Shown here: positions 6,201-10,136 of the stretch, piece by piece
Layout of the letters: every line of letters starts with the position of its first letter
Numbering within the stretch: the first letter of the stretch is position 1
Source: Comamonadaceae bacterium
GTDB lineage: Bacteria > Pseudomonadota > Gammaproteobacteria > Burkholderiales > Burkholderiaceae_C
Assembly: GCA_024642025.1 (NCBI GenBank)
Contig: JAHEBY010000061.1
Span: 1-10,136, forward strand
Reading direction: 5' to 3'
Length of the DNA: 10,136 bases
Translations under genes and position numbers: made by a program
The notes under the pieces: generated by a model
The model's database searches: none
What the model saw: only the letters and a program-made list of their open reading frames with translations
What the model was told of the DNA's origin: nothing

Positions 6201-7292
6201 ATGAGTCTGAAGTGCGGCATTGTTGGCCTGCCAAATGTGGGTAAATCCACGCTGTTCAATGCCTTGACCAAGGCGGGCATCGCTGCCGAGAACTACCCCT
6301 TTTGCACTATTGAGCCCAATGTCGGCGTGGTGGAAATGCCCGATACGCGGCTGGACCAACTCGCTGCCATTGTGAAACCCGAGCGCATCGTGCCGGCGAT
6401 TGTCGAGTTTGTCGATATTGCAGGTCTGGTGGCTGGCGCCAGCACGGGCGAAGGCCTGGGTAACAAGTTTTTGGCGCATATTCGCGAGACCGATGCCACT
6501 ATCAATGTAGTGCGCTGCTTTGAAGACGACAACGTGATCCACGTTGCGGGCAAGGTCGACCCGATCTCGGACATTGAAGTGATTCAAACCGAGCTGTGCC
6601 TGGCCGACCTGGCCGCAGTCGAAAAGGCACTTCACCGCGTGACCAAAACAGCCCGCTCGGGTGACAAGGAGTCAATCAAACTGGTGGCCATTCTGGAGAA
6701 ATGCCAGGCGGCGCTTAACGAAGCCAAGCCAGTTCGCACGCTGGAGTTCAGCAAAGAGGAGGCGCCGCTTCTCAAGCAGTTTTTCCTCATTACCGCCAAG
6801 CCAGCCATGTTTGTCGCGAACGTGGCTGAAGATGGTTTCGAGAACAATCCGTATCTCGAGCGGCTTAAGGACTATGCCGCGCGGCAGAATGCCCCGGTGG
6901 TGGCAATCTGCGCCAAGCTCGAAGCGGAAATGTCTGAAATGAATGATGAAGACCGGCAGATGTTTCTTGAAGAACTCGGCCAGACGGAGCCGGGGCTGAA
7001 TCGCCTGATTCGCGCGGCTTATTCACTGCTTGGGTTGCAAACCTATTTCACGGCGGGCGTGAAGGAAGTGCGTGCCTGGACCATTCACGTCGGAGATAGC
7101 GGGCCGCAGGCGGCAGGCGTGATCCATACGGACTTTGAAAAAGGCTACATTCGGGCGCAAACAATCGCGTTCGATGACTTCATCAACTTCAAAGGCGAGC
7201 AGGGTGCGAAAGACGCTGGAAAGATGCGAGCCGAAGGCAAAGACTACATCGTCAAAGACGGCGATGTCATGAATTTCCTCTTCAGTTCATAA
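6201..7292 (+). CDS. ychF: Redox-regulated ATPase YchF (OLA1 family)
   Basis: This 363-aa protein has the usual YchF length and full domain order. The N-terminal Obg-like P-loop domain has G1 GLPNVGKST (9-17), the segment NYPFCTIEPNVG (31-42) and G3 DIAGL (72-76). In place of the GTP-specific NKxD, the G4 motif reads NVAE (207-210), which is the reason YchF/OLA1 proteins prefer ATP over GTP. A coiled-coil insertion (about 125-200, with KTARSGDKESIK) precedes it, and a C-terminal TGS domain spans about 278-361 (LGLQTYFTAGVKEVRAW, then GYIRAQTIAFDDFINF and DYIVKDGDVMNFLF). The family is universally conserved, binds ribosomes and is linked to oxidative-stress responses; the precise role is unsettled. 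GAGG at 6191-6194 is spaced 6 bases from the ATG and supports the start. It lies 51 bases behind the MOSC gene and is convergent with the YqaA-like gene. Confidence 0.98.
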   Translation: MSLKCGIVGLPNVGKSTLFNALTKAGIAAENYPFCTIEPNVGVVEMPDTRLDQLAAIVKPERIVPAIVEFVDIAGLVAGASTGEGLGNKFLAHIRETDATINVVRCFEDDNVIHVAGKVDPISDIEVIQTELCLADLAAVEKALHRVTKTARSGDKESIKLVAILEKCQAALNEAKPVRTLEFSKEEAPLLKQFFLITAKPAMFVANVAEDGFENNPYLERLKDYAARQNAPVVAICAKLEAEMSEMNDEDRQMFLEELGQTEPGLNRLIRAAYSLLGLQTYFTAGVKEVRAWTIHVGDSGPQAAGVIHTDFEKGYIRAQTIAFDDFINFKGEQGAKDAGKMRAEGKDYIVKDGDVMNFLFSS

Positions 7293-7360
7293 AAAAATAG
7301 GCCTCTAGCCCCCGCCGAATATACACAAGCAGCTATAAAAATAGTAGCTATTTCAAATCG
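7291..7360 (-). repeat. Comamonadaceae-type dispersed intergenic repeat between convergent genes, possible bidirectional terminator
   Basis: The whole gap between ychF and the YqaA-like gene is one AT-rich element that overlaps both stop codons. Read on the minus strand it has AATAGCTACTATTTTTATAG, then CTGCTTGTGTATATTC, then GGCGGGGGCTAGAGGCC and a TATTTTTTT tail. ATAGCT occurs twice, 14 bases apart. AGCTA (7331-7335) and TAGCT (7345-7349) form a weak stem. GGC-TAGAG-GCC sits just before a seven-base T run on the minus strand (7291-7297). From memory, elements of the form ATAGCTGCTNGCGC...GCTAGAGGCC...T-run are scattered in many intergenic regions of Polaromonas, Rhodoferax and Acidovorax. 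That recognition is not verified here. It could terminate transcription from both sides. Confidence 0.55.
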
Positions 7361-7835
7361 TGATCTGCCCTGGAAACACGCCCATCAACAGGCTGGTCAT
7401 CACCACATAGCGCAATAACTTGCCGATGGCCATGTAAAACACGCAAGGCCAAAACGGCAGTTGAAGCCACCCCGCTACTGCACACAGCGGGTCGCCCACA
7501 GCAGGTAGCCAGGCCAACAAACATGCTTTGGGGCCCAGATTTTTTAGCCAGACCAGCGCTCGGGCGTGTTGTGTTGAGTGGCGGTATTTGTCTACAACTC
7601 GATGTGCCCCGTATCCCATCCACCAGTCAACTGCTCCACCCAAGGTGTTGCCGACGGTAGCCACCAGTATTGCAGGCCAAAAAAGTTCAGGATTGAGTTT
7701 GACGAGTCCGAACACCACAGGCTCTGAACCCATGGGAATCAATGTGGCGGAAATAAATGACACCACAAAGACCGTGCTCAACCCGAATTTGGGCAAAGCC
7801 AGCAGTGCCAGCAGATGTTCGAGCCAGAGTTCCAT
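7353..7835 (-). CDS. YqaA/DedA-like small inner-membrane protein
   Basis: The 160-aa protein is strongly hydrophobic and resembles E. coli YqaA, a short member of the SNARE-associated/DedA/VTT superfamily. Hydrophobic segments lie at about 6-32, 38-65, 103-124 and 127-153. Family-like motifs are SATLIPMGSEPVV (29-41, with acidic Glu38 in the membrane), ILVATVGNTLGG (56-67), WLPAVGDPLCAVAGWL (109-124) and Arg142. Larger DedA proteins are thought to work in lipid carrier transport and membrane homeostasis; the role of the YqaA branch is unknown to me. The frame stays open to 7895. I take the Met at 7833-7835 because homologues as I remember them begin at this MELWLEHLLALL-like sequence, and because a TATACT -10 box (7863-7868) lies inside the longer version. 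No Shine-Dalgarno is visible for either. It is convergent with ychF and divergent from dusB. Confidence 0.85.
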   Translation of the reverse strand: MELWLEHLLALLALPKFGLSTVFVVSFISATLIPMGSEPVVFGLVKLNPELFWPAILVATVGNTLGGAVDWWMGYGAHRVVDKYRHSTQHARALVWLKNLGPKACLLAWLPAVGDPLCAVAGWLQLPFWPCVFYMAIGKLLRYVVMTSLLMGVFPGQITI

Positions 7836-7862
7836 GTGGCGGGCGATGGTTGGAGGACGTCC

Positions 7863-7868
7863 AGTATA
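7863..7868 (-). promoter_or_regulatory. Candidate -10 box for the YqaA-like gene
   Basis: TATACT on the minus strand (5/6 to consensus) lies 27 bases before the chosen start, giving an expected 5' leader of about 20 bases. No good -35 is seen at 16-18 bp, so this is tentative. Confidence 0.35.
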
Positions 7869-7870
7869 GG

Positions 7871-7909
7871 CAGCGTATGGGCCAACGCTGGGCATTCCGT
7901 TTGTCGGAA
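7871..7909. other. Two adjacent inverted repeats in the YqaA/dusB divergent gap
   Basis: CAGCG (7871-7875)/CGCTG (7886-7890) has a 10-base spacer, and TTCCG (7895-7899)/CGGAA (7905-7909) has a 5-base TTTGT spacer. They lie in the 174-base region between the divergent starts at 7835 and 8010. They could be regulator sites or chance, since 5-bp arms are short. Confidence 0.25.
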
Positions 7910-7958
7910 AGGCGCGCGTTTGTTACACCTGATTTCAATTGCTGAAATTTTGAGCAGC

Positions 7959-7964
7959 TACAAT
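7959..7964 (+). promoter_or_regulatory. Candidate -10 box of the dusB-fis-purH operon
   Basis: TACAAT (5/6 to consensus) is followed by the GC-rich CCACGC discriminator and would give a leader of about 40 bases before the dusB start. No -35 with correct spacing is evident (TTGCTG at 7939-7944 is only 14 bp away). In E. coli the fis operon promoter lies upstream of dusB and is under stringent control through a GC-rich discriminator. The arrangement here is compatible with that. Confidence 0.4.
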
Positions 7965-8009
7965 CCACGCTCGTCAAAATTCCCGCCTGATCCGAACGCT
8001 CTCCCGCTC

Positions 8010-9071
8010 ATGCAAATTGGTCCTTTCTTCCTCGCGAACAATCTGTTCGCGGCGCCCATGGCGGGCGTGACGGACCGACCTTTTCGTCAACTCTGCCGCA
8101 AGCTGGGCGCAGGTTATGCGGTCAGTGAAATGGTGACGTCCCGCAGGGACTTGTGGCACACGCTCAAGACCTCGCGACGTGCCAATCACGATGGCGAGGC
8201 TGCACCTGTTGCCGTTCAAATTGCGGGCACCGATGCGACCATGATGGCTGAGGCGGCTGCCTACAACATTGAGCACGGCGCACAGATCATTGACATCAAC
8301 ATGGGTTGTCCAGCCAAGAAAGTCTGTAACAAATGGGCGGGGTCCGCTTTGATGCAGGACGAACCGCTGGCACTGCAAATTGTGGAGGCTGTGGTTGCCG
8401 CCTGTGCGCCACACCATGTGCCCGTCACCCTCAAAATGCGTACGGGCTGGAGCGCCTCGCACAAAAATGCTGTGGCAATCGCCGTCGCCGCCGAGCGTGC
8501 TGGCGTGCAGATGCTGACGGTGCATGGCCGGACACGCGAGCAGGGCTACAAAGGCCAGGCGGAGTACGACACCATTGCTGCGGTGAAGTCTGCGGTGCGT
8601 ATCCCTGTGGTAGCCAATGGCGACATTTCCACACCCGAGAAAGCTCGCGACGTTCTGTCGCAAACGCGGGCAGACGCGGTGATGATTGGCCGTGCCGCGC
8701 AAGGGCATCCTTGGATATTCCGGGAGATCTCACATTTTCTTGCTACCGGCGAGCACCTTGCCCCACCGTTGGTTGCGGAGGTGAAGCGTCTGCTGATGGA
8801 GCATCTTGAGGATCACTACGCCCTGTATGGTGAATTTTCGGGTGTGCGCACGGCACGCAAGCACATTGGCTGGTATGTGAAGTCTCTGCCCGGCGGTGAG
8901 AGTTTTCGCGTGCAGATGAATCTGATTGATGATTGTGCTGCCCAGCAGCGCGCGGTGGCTGACTATTTCGACGAGCTGGCCACCTTGACCGACCGAATGC
9001 CTGCCGCAGATATGGTGCAACGAAGTGAGCCGGCTCGCGAGCTGTGCGACCAGGTAGAGAACAAGGAATAA
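8010..9071 (+). CDS. dusB: tRNA-dihydrouridine synthase DusB
   Basis: This is a 353-aa FMN-dependent, cytoplasmic enzyme that reduces uridine in the tRNA D-loop to dihydrouridine with NADPH. The TIM-barrel domain begins at MQIGPFFL and has the flavin segment APMAGVTDRPFR (15-26), NMGCPAKKV (98-106) with the catalytic Cys100 that protonates uridine, LKMRTGW (141-147), VHGRTREQGYKG (171-182), VVANGDI (200-206) and MIGRAAQGHPWIF (225-237). The helical tRNA-binding domain follows (about 245-335, with GVRTARKHIGWY). The frame is open upstream to 7815, but the family N-terminus starts at this ATG and a likely -10 box lies between; no Shine-Dalgarno is visible. The last about 20 residues are a divergent polar tail. 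Only 5 bases separate its stop from fis, so the two genes are probably cotranscribed and perhaps translationally coupled, as dusB-fis is in many Proteobacteria. Confidence 0.97.
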   Translation: MQIGPFFLANNLFAAPMAGVTDRPFRQLCRKLGAGYAVSEMVTSRRDLWHTLKTSRRANHDGEAAPVAVQIAGTDATMMAEAAAYNIEHGAQIIDINMGCPAKKVCNKWAGSALMQDEPLALQIVEAVVAACAPHHVPVTLKMRTGWSASHKNAVAIAVAAERAGVQMLTVHGRTREQGYKGQAEYDTIAAVKSAVRIPVVANGDISTPEKARDVLSQTRADAVMIGRAAQGHPWIFREISHFLATGEHLAPPLVAEVKRLLMEHLEDHYALYGEFSGVRTARKHIGWYVKSLPGGESFRVQMNLIDDCAAQQRAVADYFDELATLTDRMPAADMVQRSEPARELCDQVENKE

Positions 9072-9076
9072 GAGAC

Positions 9077-9313
9077 ATGAGCAAAAAGCACATAGAAGAA
9101 TGCGTGCGCGCCAGCCTTGAAGGCTATTTCAAGGACCTGCGTGGCACCGAGCCCGATGGCTTGTACGACATGATGATCAGGGTTGTGGAAAGGCCTTTGC
9201 TGGAAGTAGTGATGAATCAGGCTGACAACAATCAATCCCGGGCTGCCGAGTGGCTGGGACTGAACCGCAACACGCTGCGGAAAAAACTGGTTGAGCACAA
9301 ACTGGTCAAGTGA
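9077..9313 (+). CDS. fis: Fis family DNA-binding protein
   Basis: This 78-aa homologue of factor for inversion stimulation bends DNA, shapes the nucleoid and adjusts rRNA, tRNA and other promoters to growth rate. The dimerisation helices are ECVRASLEGYFKDL (8-21) and GLYDMMIRVVERPLLEVVMNQ (28-48). The C-terminal helix-turn-helix is NQSRAAEWLGLNRNTLRKKL (52-71). Residues equivalent to the E. coli DNA contacts Asn84, Arg85, Thr87, Arg89 and Lys90 are present (Asn63, Arg64, Thr66, Arg68, Lys69). It is 20 residues shorter than E. coli Fis (98 aa) and lacks the N-terminal beta-hairpin arm needed to activate Hin/Gin invertases. This is usual for betaproteobacterial Fis. An in-frame ATG at 9044 overlaps the end of dusB; the ATG at 9077, with AAGGA upstream, gives the family N-terminus. 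purH follows 30 bases later. Confidence 0.95.
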   Translation: MSKKHIEECVRASLEGYFKDLRGTEPDGLYDMMIRVVERPLLEVVMNQADNNQSRAAEWLGLNRNTLRKKLVEHKLVK

Positions 9314-9343
9314 TGCCTGATCGGGCACCAACGGAAACTAACA

Positions 9344-10136
9344 ATGAATGCACTTTTATCGGTATCGGACAAAACCGGCATCCTCGAATTCGCCCGGGCC
9401 CTGCACGCGCTTGGGGTCAAGCTCATTTCAACAGGTGGAACTGCCAAGCTGCTGGCGCAAGCCGGTCTGCCGGTTACAGAGGTGGCAGAGCTGACAGGTT
9501 TTCCGGAGATGCTGGATGGTCGTGTCAAAACGCTCCATCCCAAAGTGCACGGGGGCCTGCTCGCGCGTCGGGACATGCCCGAGCACATGGCTGCACTCAA
9601 AACCCACAGCATCGACACCATTGACTTGCTGGTGGTCAACCTGTATCCCTTTGAGGCCACGGTCGCCAAGCCAGGTTGCACGCTTGAAGACGCAATTGAG
9701 AACATTGACATTGGTGGCCCAGCTATGGTGCGCTCGGCGGCGAAGAACTGGAAAGATGTGGGCGTGCTCACCGATGCGTCCCAATACACGGAGGTTATGC
9801 AAGAGCTGAAAGTGGGCGGAAAACTTACCGATAAGACCAAGTTTGCGCTCGCCGTTGCGGCATTTAACCGCATCAGCAATTACGATGCGGCCATCTCTGA
9901 CTATCTTTCCTGCATTCAGCCAGACGGCAGCCACGCGTTGTTCGCCGGGCAGGCGAACGGGCGTTTTGTGAAGCTGCAGGATTTACGCTATGGCGAAAAC
10001 CCACATCAGCAGGCGGCGTTCTATCGGGATCTGTACCCTGCGCCGGGTTCGCTGGTTACTGCTCGGCAACTGCATGGCAAGGAGCTCAGTTTTAACAACA
10101 TTGCCGATGCGGACGCGGCGTGGGAGTGCGTAAAGA
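9344..10136 (+). CDS. purH: Bifunctional AICAR formyltransferase/IMP cyclohydrolase PurH, 3' end beyond the window
   Basis: 264 codons of a protein usually about 520-530 aa are present. PurH catalyses the last two steps of de novo purine synthesis: formylation of AICAR with 10-formyl-THF, then ring closure to IMP. The N-terminal IMP cyclohydrolase domain (MGS-like fold, about 1-190) is complete. It has LLSVSDKTGI (4-13), STGGTAKLL (29-37), TGFPEMLDGRVKTLHPKVHG (51-70), VVNLYPF (97-103) and IDIGGPAMVRSAAKN (121-135). Asp122 and Lys134 match the catalytic pair Asp125/Lys137 of human ATIC. The formyltransferase domain has begun with LRYGENPHQQAAFY (214-227) and GKELSFNNIADADAAWE (245-261). Its catalytic residues lie beyond the window. 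The ATG at 9344 is preceded by GGA with 8-base spacing. The gene follows fis by 30 bases, the standard dusB-fis-purH order of Burkholderiales as I know it. Confidence 0.97.
   Translation, partial: MNALLSVSDKTGILEFARALHALGVKLISTGGTAKLLAQAGLPVTEVAELTGFPEMLDGRVKTLHPKVHGGLLARRDMPEHMAALKTHSIDTIDLLVVNLYPFEATVAKPGCTLEDAIENIDIGGPAMVRSAAKNWKDVGVLTDASQYTEVMQELKVGGKLTDKTKFALAVAAFNRISNYDAAISDYLSCIQPDGSHALFAGQANGRFVKLQDLRYGENPHQQAAFYRDLYPAPGSLVTARQLHGKELSFNNIADADAAWECVK

Noticed and set aside
7974..8708. Long minus-strand open frame (244 aa) opposite dusB
   Set aside because: It lies entirely antisense to a gene with full family motifs. Its translation is rich in His/Arg and has no domain I recognise, as expected of a shadow in GC-rich codons.
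9314..9343. Hairpin TGCC-TGATCG-GGCA between fis and purH as a terminator
   Set aside because: The stem is only 4-5 bp with a tiny loop and no T run. The 30-base gap fits continued transcription into purH.
9232..9879. Minus-strand open frame (215 aa) across fis and purH
   Set aside because: Overlaps two confidently identified genes on the other strand, crosses their intergenic gap, and is Ser/Pro-rich without recognisable domains.
1..10136. CRISPR array, insertion sequence, toxin-antitoxin pair or defence island
   Set aside because: No regularly spaced repeats, transposase or integrase motifs, small overlapping gene pairs or recognised defence domains were seen. All sizeable genes are typical core genes.

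Overview
The window looks like chromosomal core DNA of a betaproteobacterium, most likely Burkholderiales, family Comamonadaceae (Rhodoferax/Polaromonas/Acidovorax type). The reasons are the protein sequences, the dusB-fis-purH gene order, a short Fis lacking the enterobacterial N-terminal arm, and an intergenic repeat of a kind I associate with that family. The assignment is from recognition, not from a database search. Nearly the whole window is coding, with short intergenic gaps and no stretch of 300 bases without a gene.

Left part (1-5202, all minus strand, read right to left). A probable operon starts at 5202 with a UbiH/UbiF/COQ6-type flavin monooxygenase. It continues with a periplasmic DsbC-type disulfide isomerase, an M61-family metallopeptidase with a PDZ domain, and an enoyl-CoA hydratase. 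After a small gap comes an elongator tRNA-Met (CAT) with its own -10 box and a clear intrinsic terminator. Beyond that lies the 5' part of a small secreted protein of unknown function that runs off the left edge. The monooxygenase probably acts in ubiquinone synthesis, DsbC in periplasmic disulfide repair, and the hydratase in beta-oxidation or acyl-CoA catabolism. They share no obvious single pathway, so this reads as a housekeeping cluster.

Middle part (5203-7835). A divergent gap separates the monooxygenase from a rightward MOSC-domain protein (mARC/YcbX-like). This is followed by the universally conserved ATPase YchF. Converging on ychF from the right is a small YqaA/DedA-like membrane protein. 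The gap between these two convergent genes is filled by a dispersed-repeat-like element that touches both stop codons.

Right part (7836-10136, plus strand). The genes dusB (tRNA dihydrouridine synthase), fis (nucleoid and growth-rate regulator) and purH (bifunctional last two steps of IMP synthesis, cut by the window edge) follow each other with gaps of 5 and 30 bases. This is an operon that couples translation-related and purine functions.

I found no mobile element, phage, toxin-antitoxin pair, CRISPR array or defence system, and no evidence for an undescribed multi-gene system. The observations worth a second look are modest: the convergent intergenic repeat, the altered DG motif in the monooxygenase, insertions near the M61 active site, inverted repeats in the two divergent promoter regions, the N-terminally short Fis, and a small unrecognised secreted protein.
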